From Symbiodinium natans (taxonomy: Eukaryota > Sar > Dinophyceae > Suessiales > Symbiodiniaceae): a stretch of 64,000 nt of DNA. Each line of letters opens with the position of its first letter. Within the stretch, counting starts at the first letter, position 1. The DNA lies in the NCBI GenBank assembly GCA_905221605.1, contig CAJNDS010002379.1:224001-288000 (forward strand), read 5' to 3'. This document shows positions 48,999 to 58,168 of this stretch, piece by piece. The notes under the pieces were generated by a model, which searched no databases, was not told the DNA's origin, and saw nothing but the letters and a program-made list of their open reading frames with translations. The translations under genes and the position numbers were made by a program.

Positions 48999-49067
48999 AC
49001 AGCAGCAGAGTTGAAGTGCCAGGCCGCCACGACACCGAGGCTGCCAGCTTTCCGCAGAATCTAAAGA
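48999..49067 (+). CDS. Exon candidate, two frames open
   Basis: Acceptor GGTTTCAG. Frames read SSRVEVPGRHDTEAASFPQN or TAAELKCQAATTPRLPAFRR followed by a stop. Confidence 0.45.
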
Positions 49068-49140
49068 CCCCAATTAAACCCCACAACCTTAAACCCTAAA
49101 CCCTAAACCCTAAACCCGAATGTGTACTGAACTTGGAACC

Positions 49141-49189
49141 CTAGCAAAGCTGAATAACTGTTAGCTGCTTCTCGGGAATTGTAGTGACC
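49141..49189 (-). CDS. Terminal exon candidate
   Basis: VTTIPEKQLTVIQLC and stop TAG; a TTTAG acceptor from the heptamer tract. Confidence 0.45.
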
Positions 49190-49285
49190 CTAAACCCTAA
49201 ACCCTAAACCCTAAACCCTAAACCCTAAACCCTAAACCCTAAACCCTAAACCCTAAACCCTAAACCCTAAACCAAATTCAAAAAG

Positions 49286-49347
49286 CATTCCCAAGCATCC
49301 TGAAGCAATGTTTGTCCCGGAGGCATCTGAGAGGTTGGCTCCGCACC
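49286..49347 (+). CDS. Exon candidate, unknown protein
   Basis: Encodes IPKHPEAMFVPEASERLAP with donor GTAAAG; acceptor TTCAAAAAG. Confidence 0.65.
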
Positions 49348-49384
49348 GTAAAGCCCCGAACCCTGAACAGAAGCCGGGCCTGGG

Positions 49385-49500
49385 TTTAGGGTTTTAGGGT
49401 TTTAGGGTTTTAGGGTTTAGGGTTTAGGGTTTAGGGTTTAGGGTTTAGGGTTTAGGGTTTAGGGTTTAGGGTTTAGGGTTTAGGGTTTAGGGTTTAGGGG
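49385..49500. repeat. TTTAGGG tract
   Basis: Three TTTTAGGG units, then about 12 TTTAGGG. Confidence 0.97.
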
Positions 49501-49735
49501 TTTAGCAAATATCCGTGTTTGATTTGGGTTTTCGGCTTTAGGGGCCCATGAAAGTGGAAACATATGTTCCAACCAGCCCGAGTAAGCCCGAACCCTTCCA
49601 AGGCCAAAACCCTTGTAGACCATGTAGACCCTCAACCCTTATTAAGCCCTAAACCCGTTTATAGAAATACATATGGATATATATGTATAGGGTACATATC
49701 AACACACACACAAACACACGCCTTGTGAGGCTCAG

Positions 49736-49802
49736 GTCCTGCTGCGAGATATCTGAGCTGCGGGCTCGAGAGTCGGACTCTTCTCATCGAACCTCGCGCT
49801 GA
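49736..49802 (+). CDS. Terminal exon candidate
   Basis: SCCEISELRARESDSSHRTS, Arg, stop TGA; acceptor GAGGCTCAG. Confidence 0.55.
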
Positions 49803-50418
49803 AAGGCCCCAGGGCAGCCCCAATGGGGGTTAGGGTCTGTTTTGGGTTTAGGGTTTAGGGTTTAGGGTTTAGGGTTTAGGGTTTAGGGTTTAGGGTTTAG
49901 GGTTTAGGGTTTAGGGTTTAGGGTTTAGGGTCTTGGGTTTTATATTGACAAAAATCAAAACTAAATCCAAAGGGGGATATAGTTGGGGATTAGGCACTAG
50001 GGTTTAGATTAGGTGGGTTTTATTTAAAGGACACACTGAAACCCCACAGTAGGCGTCAGAAGCATCAATATTCCTGTCCAAGGACCTGCAATCATAGGGT
50101 ATCCCAGAACCATCCCCCTCCGACACCCCCCCCCCCCTAGAATTTAAGACTTCGAGTAGTAGAGAAGATTTCGAGGCTAAACCCCAAACCGCAAACCCCA
50201 AGCCATAAACTCAAAACCCAAAACCACAAACCCCAAACCCCACCCCCTAAACCCTAAACCCCAAACCCGAAACCCCCAACCCTGAACCATAAACACCAAA
50301 CCCTAAACCCTAAACCTTAAACACAAACCCTAAACCCTAAACCCTAAACCCTAAACCCTAAACCCTAAACCCTAAACCCTAAACCCTAAACCTTGAACAC
50401 AAACCCTCAACCCTAAAC

Positions 50419-50490
50419 CCTGTAGTGACTGGGGCCCCGGCTCGACGCCCGCAAGCTCTGCTCGCTTCCGGAGGAAGCCGTCGTAGACCT
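50419..50490 (-). CDS. Exon, minus-strand group 50.4-53.6 kb
   Basis: Encodes VYDGFLRKRAELAGVEPGPQ. Strong acceptor TTGCTTTCAG; donor GTTTAG from the heptamers. Confidence 0.75.
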
Positions 50491-50629
50491 CTGAAAGCAA
50501 GGGTTTAGGGTTTAGGGTTTAGGGTTAGGGTTTAGGGTTTAGGGTTTAGGGTTTAGGGTTTAGGGATTACTGTTTAGGGACTACTGTTTAGGTCTTACTG
50601 TTTAGGGCTTAGGGTTTAGGGTTGTCCCA

Positions 50630-50720
50630 TCGACTCCTGCGTCTCTCATGCCTTAAACCTAGCTCTCGCCTCTTTTGGGACCTATTCTTCACATCATTCA
50701 AAGTCTTTAAGGCTTGGTAA
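50630..50720 (-). CDS. Exon, basic helical
   Basis: Encodes SYQALKTLNDVKNRSQKRRE, then a possible GTTTAA donor or continuation to RHERRRSRWDN. Acceptor CAACTCGAAG. Confidence 0.65.
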
Positions 50721-51141
50721 CTTCGAGTTGGATTGTGCCCCCCAAAACCCTAAACCCTAAGCCCCAAACCCGGCTGCCCAGAGCTTCCTCAAATCTGACC
50801 CCTCCCGCCCCCCCAGGGCTGCAAAGATTCCCCAGATACCGGATCCTCCCTCACCCCTCAGACCCTTTTTGGGGCTTCAGGGTTAGAGTATTGGGTGTTG
50901 TTACATTGTTAGGGACTCAGGGTGTTCAGGGCCTAGGATTTACTGGGCTTTATTTGTAGCATTCGGGTGTTCAGGGGTTTAGGTTCTACGAGAATCCGGA
51001 AGCCCGCTCCCAAAGGTTTAGGGTTTAGGGTTGAGGGTTTGGGGTTTAGGGCAAAGGTTTAGGCTTAAGGTTTAGGGTTTAGGGTTTAGGGTTTGGGTTT
51101 TAGGGTTTTAGGTTTTAGGGTTTAGGGTTTAGGGTGCAAGC

Positions 51142-51226
51142 CGCTGGGACGCCCGGCGGTAAGGGCACTGCTGTCGGCGTCCGTCAGCGACGTCAAGGAC
51201 TCAAGGCCGACCTGCACAATGGAGCT
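51142..51226 (-). CDS. Exon, minus-strand group 50.4-53.6 kb
   Basis: Encodes SIVQVGLESLTSLTDADSSA. Acceptor CCAAGCAG gives phase 0, matching the exon at 51443. GC donor likely. Confidence 0.6.
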
Positions 51227-51289
51227 CTGCTTGGAGGTTTAGGGTTTAGGGTTTAGGGTTTAGGGTTTAGGTTTTAGGGTTTAGGGTAT

Positions 51290-51400
51290 CTAGTAGCCCA
51301 AAACCCGATCATAACCTCATCAGGGCACTTAAGGGGCTCGCAAGTGGGTTATAAGTACAGTTATACCTGGTTCATGAGTACCATGAACCACCAAGCAAAC
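51290..51400. mobile_element. MITE family D copy
   Basis: Contains CAGGGCACTTAAGGGGCTCG and ACCATGAACCACCAAGC, like 31486-31592. Confidence 0.6.
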
Positions 51401-51442
51401 CCTAAACCCTCAACCCTCAACCCTCAACCCTAAACCCTAAAC

Positions 51443-51536
51443 CCCATTCATCCTCATGGGGTTGACCTTCATATCGAGAACTTCAAAGCCTACTTCGTTG
51501 TATGGGTGCTCTAGTGGGCCCCTATATATGAAGAAC
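51443..51536 (-). CDS. Exon, minus-strand group 50.4-53.6 kb
   Basis: Encodes FFIYRGPLEHPYNEVGFEVL, then DMKVNPMRMNG. Textbook acceptor TCTCTTGCAG, donor GTTTAG from the heptamers, 1 + 93 nt so it ends in phase 0. Confidence 0.75.
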
Positions 51537-51722
51537 CTGCAAGAGAGTAGGGTTTGGGGTTTAGCGTTTAGGGTTTAGGGTTTAGGGTTTTTGGGTTTGT
51601 AGGACAGGATTGGGGTGGAATAGTCATACCCTAAACTCAAACCCCAAAACCCTAAACCGTAACCCGAAACCAAAAACAGCCACCCCCCCCCACCCCCCCC
51701 CCCCGCCCCCGGGCCCCTCCAC

Positions 51723-51784
51723 CCTCCTTCGCTAAAAGGTGATGCTCCTTGGCCTTGTTCCTGTAGTCTGGAGTCTTCCTAATC
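51723..51784 (-). CDS. Exon, minus-strand group 50.4-53.6 kb
   Basis: Encodes TPDYRNKAKEHHLLAKE. Acceptor GGGTTTCAG, donor GTGGAG. Confidence 0.65.
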
Positions 51785-52289
51785 CTGAAACCCTAAACCC
51801 TACACCCTAAACCCTAAACCCTAAACCCTCAACCCTAAACCCTAAATAAACCCTAAACCCTAAACGCTAAACCCTAAGCCCCTAAAACTGAGACAGGCCT
51901 ACGTCTAAATTGTACGAAAGCCGCAAGTGGCAAACCCTAAACCTAAACCCTAAACCCTCAACCCTGAGTCCAAACACCTATACACCCTCAAAATACAGCG
52001 CTAAACTTCTCAGGGTAGCTACATGGCCCCTGGGTATGGGCCCCTAAACATATACCTATACAACCCAAGGGCCCATACTTCAGAACCCTTTACAGGAGGT
52101 AGGGGACCATTGGGGGTTTACGAAAATCGGTGACTTCCAATACAGCTCCCGAAATAGTGGGATCCCCGAACAATAAAGACCTCAACCCAGAACCTGACAC
52201 CCTAAGCGACAATTATAAATAATGACCCTGCACCCCAACTTTCAAACCCTAAGCCCCATGCCCTAAACCCTAAACCCTACACCCATCTT

Positions 52290-52400
52290 TAAAAGCCCTA
52301 AACCCTAAACCCTAAACCCTAAACCCTAAACCCTAAACCCTAAACCCTAAACCCTAAACCCTAAACCCTAAACCCTAAACCCTAAACCCTAAACCCTATC
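52290..52400. repeat. CCCTAAA tract
   Basis: About 15 pure heptamers. Confidence 0.97.
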
Positions 52401-52464
52401 TAGACCCTAAACCCTAAACCCTAAAACCCTAAACCCCGAAACCCTAAAGCCCTGAGGTTTGAAC

Positions 52465-52508
52465 GTCTAGCCTCCTGGGTGCGCAGTTGAGCCCGAGGCC
52501 GTTTTAAG
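52465..52508 (-). CDS. Exon candidate
   Basis: Encodes LKRPRAQLRTQEARR. Acceptor GCTTAGAG gives the phase left open by the exon at 53119; donor GTTCAA. Confidence 0.45.
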
Positions 52509-52547
52509 CTCTAAGCCAGGGCTTAGGGCTTAGGGCATAGGGTTTAG

Positions 52548-52925
52548 GGTTTAAGGGTTTAGGGTTTAAGGGTTTAAGGGTTTATGGGTTTAAGGGTTTA
52601 AGGGTTCAAGGGGTTTAAGGGTTTAAGGGTTTAAGGGTTTAAGGGTTTAAGGGTTTCAGGGTTTCAGGGTTTCAGGGTTTTAAGGGTTTAAGGGTTTCAG
52701 GGTTTCAGGGTTTAAGGGTTTAAGGGTTTAAGGGTTTAAGGGTTTAAGGGTTTAAGGGTTTAAGGGTTTAAGGGTTTAAGGGTTTAAGGGTTTAAGGGTT
52801 TAATGGGTTTAATGGGTTTAAGGGTTTAAGGGTTTAATGGGTTTAAGGGTTTAAGGGTTTAAGGGTTTCAGGGTTTAAGGGTTTAAGGGTTTAAGGGTTT
52901 AAGGGTTTAAGGGTTTAAGGGTTTA
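52548..52925. repeat. TTTAAGGG 8-mer block
   Basis: More than 40 units of the 8-mer TTTAAGGG, with patches of TTTCAGGG and TTTAATGGG in blocks. Longest variant block of the window. Confidence 0.97.
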
Positions 52926-53118
52926 GGGTTTAGGGCTAGGGTTTAGGGTTTAGGGTTTAGGGTTTAGGGTATTGCGAACCACATGGGCTAACAAAAGACG
53001 CAGGGTTCAGGGACTGGGGGTGGGCTCAGGTCGTGCTCAGCTCTTAGTCCTAAACCCTAAACCCTAAACCCTAAACCCTAAACCCCAAACCCCAAACCCC
53101 AAACCCCAAACCCTAAAC

Positions 53119-53183
53119 CTTGCCAAGGGCCCCGAGTGAGATGCAGCGTGTTCAAAAAAAGCTACGGACCTGTACCCATAACC
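53119..53183 (-). CDS. Exon, minus-strand group 50.4-53.6 kb
   Basis: Encodes RSVAFFEHAASHSGPLA. Acceptor AGAGGATAG (phase 0), donor GTTTAG from the heptamers. Separated from the exon at 53222 by only 38 nt. Confidence 0.6.
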
Positions 53184-53221
53184 CTATCCTCTAAACCCTG
53201 GTTCATGTGTTCTGGCCTTAC

Positions 53222-53320
53222 CGAATGTTCACAGGGCTCAACCCCCAACACCGGGGGCTGGGTGCCTTGAAATTCTTGTACATCTCCTCTGTCATGAAGA
53301 GCGAGCCATTCAAACCTCTT
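53222..53320 (-). CDS. Exon, 33 codons
   Basis: Encodes RFEWLALHDRGDVQEFQGTQ, then PPVLGVEPCEHS. Donor GTAAGG; acceptor CCTAAGAG at the edge of a family B MITE; phase 0 to 0. The plus strand is also open (ALKFLYISSVMKSEPF). Confidence 0.65.
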
Positions 53321-53325
53321 CTCTT

Positions 53326-53477
53326 AGGCTACTTACATGGTCCCTTCGTATGGGCCCTAATATTTTTTAGGAGACAACCTTATACACCCCTTATATACCT
53401 TATAAATCCCAAGGGCCTTTACTTCAGAACCCTTTCAAGGAGGTAAGGGACCGTATGAAGGGGCCCTGTAGCTGCCC
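53326..53477. mobile_element. MITE family B, full copy
   Basis: Left end GGCTACTTACATGGTCCCTT, right end complemented GGGCAGCTACAGGGCCCCTT. Lies in the intron between the exons at 53222 and 53584. Confidence 0.7.
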
Positions 53478-53583
53478 TCGGACTCTTCGGGGGCACATGA
53501 CAACCCTAAACCCTTAACCGCATGGCTCGGATTAGGAACCATTTCTACAACTCACCAGCAGGAATAACAGCCCTACCTCATAC

Positions 53584-53626
53584 TGGGACAAACGGGTTCG
53601 ACTGGTCAAACTCTACGCACCGCTTG
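53584..53626 (-). CDS. Exon with consensus splice sites
   Basis: KRCVEFDQSNPFVP between acceptor CCTTTTTTCTCAG and donor GTATGAG; ends in phase 0 and joins the exon at 53222. Confidence 0.65.
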
Positions 53627-53836
53627 CTGAGAAAAAAGGCCGAGAGAAGTTTGGGGATTTTAAGGATTGGCCCAATGCTCAATATTGCAGCCCAATACAC
53701 CCAAAGCACCTGGTGCAGGCCCACCAGCCTCAACCCCAAACCCTAAACCCTAAACCCCAAACCCTCAACCCTAAACCCTAAACCCCAAACCCTAAACCCC
53801 AAACCCCAAACCCTAAACCCCAAACCCTAAACGCTA

Positions 53837-53915
53837 CAGAGAACCAGGCTCACCGGACCTCGAGCAACTACCGGGATCCCTACTGACAGTTCCCTGTTCG
53901 ACTGTTTGCTTCAGA
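53837..53915 (-). CDS. Exon candidate
   Basis: Encodes ALKQTVEQGTVSRDPGSCSR, then SGEPGSL and stop TAG; GTAGGG and GTAGTT donors inside are alternatives. Confidence 0.5.
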
Positions 53916-54264
53916 GCCCCCCCCCCCCAAAAAAAAAAAAAAAAGACTACGTTCTTCCTTACGGGTACGAAAGGGATTTTCATCTTTCAACATTTTGGGG
54001 GGTTCTTAGTGTTCTTCCTTAAGGGAAGTCTAGGGATTATTTTCTTTCATTTTTTTTTTTTTTTTTTTTGGGGGGGGGGGGGGTGGGGGGTTCTTGTGCA
54101 GATAGTAGAGCTTGTGACATGTAGTTGTCACTACACAGTTGGGCACCCAAAAACCAGAATCAGAGATTTAGGTACGCCAGGAATCATGCTCAAACTCAAA
54201 CCCCAAACGCCCTGAAACTTCCAAATATTTTAAACATAAGCCCTAAACCCTAAACCCTAAACCT

Positions 54265-54350
54265 CTAAGGCTCTTGGGGCCTCAAATATCCGAGGAAATG
54301 AGAACCCAGAAACCCTCCATAGGAAGCATATAGGAAGTACCGCAGTCCCT
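54265..54350 (-). CDS. Terminal exon, membrane-like
   Basis: RYFLYASYGGFLGSHFLGYL, then RPQEP and stop TAG; acceptor CCTCCTACAG. Hydrophobic and aromatic, suggests a membrane helix. Confidence 0.6.
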
Positions 54351-54494
54351 CTGTAGGAGGCCTTAGGGTAAGAGCTTGCAGAAAGGGTTCAGGGTTTAGG
54401 GTTTAGGGTTTAGGGTTTAGGGTTTAGGGTTTAGGGTTTAGGGTTGGGGGCCCCCCCCCCCCCCACAAGTATCTAAGACCTAAACCCTAAACTA

Positions 54495-54560
54495 ATCGGC
54501 AGAGGAAAAGGTTCGAGGGACCCGAGCCCGAAGGTTTGGGCACCCAAGCTCTAGATCTGG
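54495..54560 (-). CDS. Possible exon
   Basis: Minus strand reads AWVPKPSGSGPSNLFLCRLV. Lies between the two hydrophobic exons; borders weak. Confidence 0.35.
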
Positions 54561-54740
54561 GTTTGGGGTTTAGGGTTTGGGGTTTAGGGTTTGGGGTTTA
54601 GGGTTTAGGGTTTAGGGTTTAGGGTTTAGGGGTTTGGGGTTTAGGGTTTCGGGGTTTAGGGTTTAGGGTTTAGGTTTAGGGTTTAGGGTTTAGGGTTTAG
54701 GGTTTAGGGTTTAGGGTTTAGGGTTTAGGGTTTAGGGTTT
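54560..54740. repeat. TTTAGGG/TTTGGGG tract
   Basis: About 25 units, the first part alternating TTTGGGG and TTTAGGG. Confidence 0.96.
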
Positions 54741-54755
54741 GGGGCTTAGCCTTCC

Positions 54756-54830
54756 CCAGAGCTGGGCCCCCCAGCTCTTCATCCCCGCGATGGCGCAGAG
54801 GGACATGAAGACGGTGAAAAGAAAGAAGCC
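54756..54830 (-). CDS. Exon candidate, transmembrane-like
   Basis: Encodes FFLFTVFMSLCAIAGMKSWG, a hydrophobic helix. Acceptor CCACGAG. The plus strand is open as a Lys-rich peptide, so the strand is not fully certain. Confidence 0.5.
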
Positions 54831-55058
54831 TCGTGGTCGGAGGGTTTAGGGTTTAGGATTTAGGGTTTAGGATTTGGGGTTTAGGGTTTAGGGTTTAGGG
54901 TTTAGGATTTAGGGTTTAGGGATGGTTTGCTGACTGAATTGTATGTAAACAATCCCGAAGCCGTAAACCCCAAACCCTAAACCCCCTAAACCTGAAGGGA
55001 TTAGGGTTCAGGGGGTTTAGAAGGGAAGCTAACTTGCCCGAACAAAGTAAGAACCTAC

Positions 55059-55108
55059 TGAATGGCGGTCCTAGCGATAACGAAAGCCTCCTTGGCTTTC
55101 GTGGCATC
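55059..55108 (-). CDS. Exon with consensus splice sites
   Basis: DATKAKEAFVIARTAI between acceptor GTTTCTCTAG and donor GTAGGT. Confidence 0.65.
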
Positions 55109-55424
55109 CTAGAGAAACTCCCAGCAATCAACAACGTTCAAGGTCTAAGAGACAAAGCAAAGAGACAAAGAGACAGAGAGACAGAGAGACAGAGAGACAG
55201 CGCCCCAATCCGCCACTAGACCCAAGAGTAAGGCCAAACCCTAAACCCTAAACCCTAAACGCCTAAACCCTAAACCCTATGCCCTTTTTGGTTCAAATAT
55301 TAAAGGGGCTTCTGGGGGGAACCTAGACCCTAAAAGAAAGGGAATATGGGCGGCCTACTCTGGGTCCATGTGCCATGCTGAACCCTCTACTTGGAGGTTC
55401 AGGATACTTAGGAACTCAACTCTC

Positions 55425-55615
55425 GCTGTACTTATCACCCAATTATAACCCTATTGGGATACTTAAGGGGCTGATAAGTGTGTTGTAACAACCCTAAACC
55501 CAACCTAAACCCTAAACCCTAAACCCTAAACCCTAAACCCTAAAACCCTAAACCCTAAACCCTAAACCCTACACTCAAAGTTGGGTTACGAAGTACCCTG
55601 AACCTCCAAGTAAAC
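55425..55615. mobile_element. MITE family D copy split by a heptamer tract
   Basis: Left part GTACTTATCACCC...GATACTTAAGGGGCTGATAA; right part GGTTACGAAGTACCCTGAAC and CTCCAAG. About 80 bp of CCCTAAA units separate them. The copy at 31486 is uninterrupted. Confidence 0.6.
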
Positions 55616-55624
55616 CCCAGAAGC

Positions 55625-55690
55625 AAGAAGAACAGCTTGCTGCACCTCAGCGCGCACGTCAGCGCAAGTGCGAGGCCCAACAAAGGGTCC
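55625..55690 (-). CDS. Exon candidate, RCC1-linker-like
   Basis: Minus strand reads CADVRAEVQQAVLLASG up to donor GTTTAC, similar in style to linkers of the RCC1-like genes. The plus strand is also open (Gln/Arg-rich). Confidence 0.4.
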
Positions 55691-55890
55691 ATGTACCCAT
55701 ATAGTATATAGGGTTTAGGGTTTAGGGTTTAGGGCTAGATGGTATATACTTGGGCCTGAACGGGGTTCCTATATAGTAGCTTGTACGAAAAAGGTACAAG
55801 GACCCTTAGGGAGGCTTCTATGAAAGGAAACGGACGATATCCATGCAACTATGGTCATGTGCTCGCTGGACAGCTGTGCAGCCACTAAAA

Positions 55891-57501
55891 TCATTCGCGT
55901 CCTTGTCGGCACGCCCCAGCCTCCACCAGCAGATGTGCAATCTCCCAGTGCCCTCTGTCAGATGCGAACATGAGAGCTGAACTACCACTTCTGCCGGCTG
56001 TCAAGTCCTTGTCAGCACCAGCTTCTACCAGGAAACGGGCAATCTCCAGGTGGCCACGTTCACACGCGAACATGAGAGCTGTCTTGTCATCGAATATAAT
56101 CTTCTTTTCGTCATCCAAGTCCATGTCCATCAAGGTCCTGTCGCCAGCTTCGAACAGCTGACGTCCAAGATCCCAGTGCCTTTTGTCACTTGCGCGCATG
56201 AGAGCTGAAATACCAAATCTACTGGCTGTCAAGTCCTTGTCAGCACCAGCTTCTACCAGCAAGCGTGCAATCTCCAGGTGGCCACTTTCACACGCGAACA
56301 TGAGAGCTGTCTTGCAGTTGTTGCCCACGAAATTCTTGTAAGCACCAGCTTCCACCAGCAAACGTGCAATCTCTAGGTGGCCATTTTCACAGGCGAACAT
56401 GAGAGCTGAATTGCCAAGACGGTCTGTCAAGTCCTTGTCGGCGCCAGACTCCACCAGCAAGCGTGCAATCTCCAGGTGGCCATGTTCACATGCGAACATG
56501 AGAGCCGTCTTGCCGACAAACCTGGCTGCGAAGTCCTTTTCAGCGCCAGACTCCACCAGCAAGCGTGCAATCTCCAGGTGGCCATCTTCACATGCGAACA
56601 TGAGAGCTGTCTTGCCGACAAACCTGGCTGCGAAGTCCTTTTCAGCGCCAGCTTCCACTAGCAAGCGTGCAATCTCCAGGTGGCCACTTTCACATGCGAA
56701 CATGAGAGCTGTCTTACGGCGGTTATTGCCGACAAACCTGGCCGTGAAGTCTATTTCAGCACCAGCTTCCACCAGCAAGCGTGCAATCTCCAAGTGGCCA
56801 CTTTCACACGCGAACATGAGAGCTGTCTTGACTGTCTTGCCGACAAACGTGGTCGTGAAGTCAATTTCAATTTCAGCACCAGCGTCCACCAGCAAGCGTG
56901 CAATCTCCAGGTGGCCACTTTCACACGCGAACATGAGAGCTGTCTTACAGTTATTACCCACGAAATTCTTGTAAGCACCAGCTTCCACCAGCAAACGTGC
57001 AATCTCCAGGTGGCCATTTTCACAGGCGAGCATGAGAGCTGAATTGCCAAGACGGTCTGTCAAGTCCTTGGCGGCGCCAGCTTCCACCAGCAAGCGTGCA
57101 ATCTCCAGGTGGCCACTTTCACAAGCGAACATGAGAGCTGTCTTATTATCACCCAAGTCCCTGTCCCTCACGTTCAGGTCAGCACCATCTTCCAACAGCA
57201 AACGGACAGCCTCTGCAAAACCGTTGGAGACGGCATAGAAGAAGTCCAGGTTAACTGCAATACCCGCAGCCTCTGACCCTGCGGAAGTTTTTAGCAATAG
57301 CTGCAAGTCCCAGGGTACCTCCAACTTCACAGCGTTCCCAAGCCTTGTGCTGCCATCAAACAGCTCTTGGAGGCACGCAGGAAAACCGTGCAGCTTGCGC
57401 AAGAGGAGCTTCAGGGCAGCGATGTCCCTCAACTCCTGAGTCAGCTCCTTCGTGTTGAGGCTGGCGAGCTCTTCACCCGAGATCCCCCAAACGCGGAGCA
57501 T
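55891..57501 (-). CDS. Ubiquitin-like N-terminus + 13 ankyrin repeats, 536 aa, intronless
   Basis: The only long intact single-exon host-type ORF. Residues 1-75 (MLRVWGISGEELASLNTKEL, later ALKLLLRKLHGFPACLQELF) resemble a ubiquitin-like fold. Residues about 90-536 are 13 ankyrin repeats of about 33 residues with consensus KTALMFACESGHLEIARLLV. Ten are nearly identical in DNA; repeats 2-4 recur as 8-10, pointing to segmental duplication. Repeat 11 is degenerate. Ankyrin repeats mediate protein binding; the partner is unknown. I recall Symbiodiniaceae genomes having many such proteins. No heptamer tract lies inside. A MITE lies 25 bp upstream of the ATG. Open ORFs on the opposite strand are shadows. 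Confidence 0.92.
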   Translation of the reverse strand: MLRVWGISGEELASLNTKELTQELRDIAALKLLLRKLHGFPACLQELFDGSTRLGNAVKLEVPWDLQLLLKTSAGSEAAGIAVNLDFFYAVSNGFAEAVRLLLEDGADLNVRDRDLGDNKTALMFACESGHLEIARLLVEAGAAKDLTDRLGNSALMLACENGHLEIARLLVEAGAYKNFVGNNCKTALMFACESGHLEIARLLVDAGAEIEIDFTTTFVGKTVKTALMFACESGHLEIARLLVEAGAEIDFTARFVGNNRRKTALMFACESGHLEIARLLVEAGAEKDFAARFVGKTALMFACEDGHLEIARLLVESGAEKDFAARFVGKTALMFACEHGHLEIARLLVESGADKDLTDRLGNSALMFACENGHLEIARLLVEAGAYKNFVGNNCKTALMFACESGHLEIARLLVEAGADKDLTASRFGISALMRASDKRHWDLGRQLFEAGDRTLMDMDLDDEKKIIFDDKTALMFACERGHLEIARFLVEAGADKDLTAGRSGSSALMFASDRGHWEIAHLLVEAGACRQGRE

Positions 57502-57525
57502 CCTGGTCGCAAGTTCCCCAAACTC

Positions 57526-57648
57526 TACAAGGTGGGGCCCCCTAGTTATAAGTAGAGTTATAAGAGCCCTAAATTGGGTTATAAGGATCCTAATTAGGTT
57601 ATAAGTCCCTTAAATACAGTTAATATGGTAAGGGGGCCCCACCTTGTG
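57526..57648. mobile_element. MITE family F just upstream of the ankyrin gene
   Basis: Terminal inverted repeats CAAGGTGGGGCCCCCT, 16 bp perfect. The interior repeats TTATAAG. The outer bases match the ends of the 44.8 kb element (CAAGGTGGGCC), so the two are relatives. Confidence 0.85.
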
Positions 57649-57899
57649 CAGCCAATCTACAGGCTTCGATCCGATTCCTTGCTCCGATGGACCAAGTCTT
57701 AGGGACTGAATACCCTAGCCCAAACAAGGTTAACCTGTTGATATAGGGTAGGGATCTATGTAACCCAAAAAGGTTGAAGGTGAACTACCCAGCCCCTAAG
57801 AACAAGGCGAGGAACTCGAGGAGGAGGTCTTGGGCATGGGGTTTAGGGTTTAGGGTTTCGGGTTTCGGGTTTAGGGTTTAGGGTTTAGGGTTTAGGGTT

Positions 57900-57953
57900 T
57901 GACAACTTCCTGCACGGGAATGCGTGCCACACTCCAACGTGTTCGCCCTCAGC
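57900..57953 (-). CDS. Exon candidate
   Basis: Encodes GEHVGVWHAFPCRKLSN after GGGCTGAG. Confidence 0.45.
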
Positions 57954-58116
57954 CCTAACCGTAAACACGCGCAGCTCTAAAACTCCGAAATCCTGCAAAC
58001 CCTAAAGTCCCTAAAGTCCCTAAACCATGAACCCTAAACCCTAACCCTAAACCCTAAACCCTAAACCCTAAACCCTAAACCCTATGAAAGGATCTCGGCG
58101 TCTCTGGGCGTGCTAC

Positions 58117-58168
58117 CGAAGACGTTGGTCATCGTCTCCTCCTGTGACATGAGGAGCTCCTGCAGCAG
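58117..58168 (-). CDS. Exon candidate, Gln/Leu/Met helix
   Basis: LLQELLMSQEETMTNVF between acceptor CCCCTCAG and donor GTAGCA. Without that donor the frame runs on to TPRDAEILS and stop. Confidence 0.68.

Noticed and set aside
56399-57042. Plus-strand ORFs over the ankyrin gene (MRAELPRRSVKSLSAP type)
   Set aside because: Antisense shadows of the near-identical ankyrin repeats; the minus-strand frame gives a known fold.
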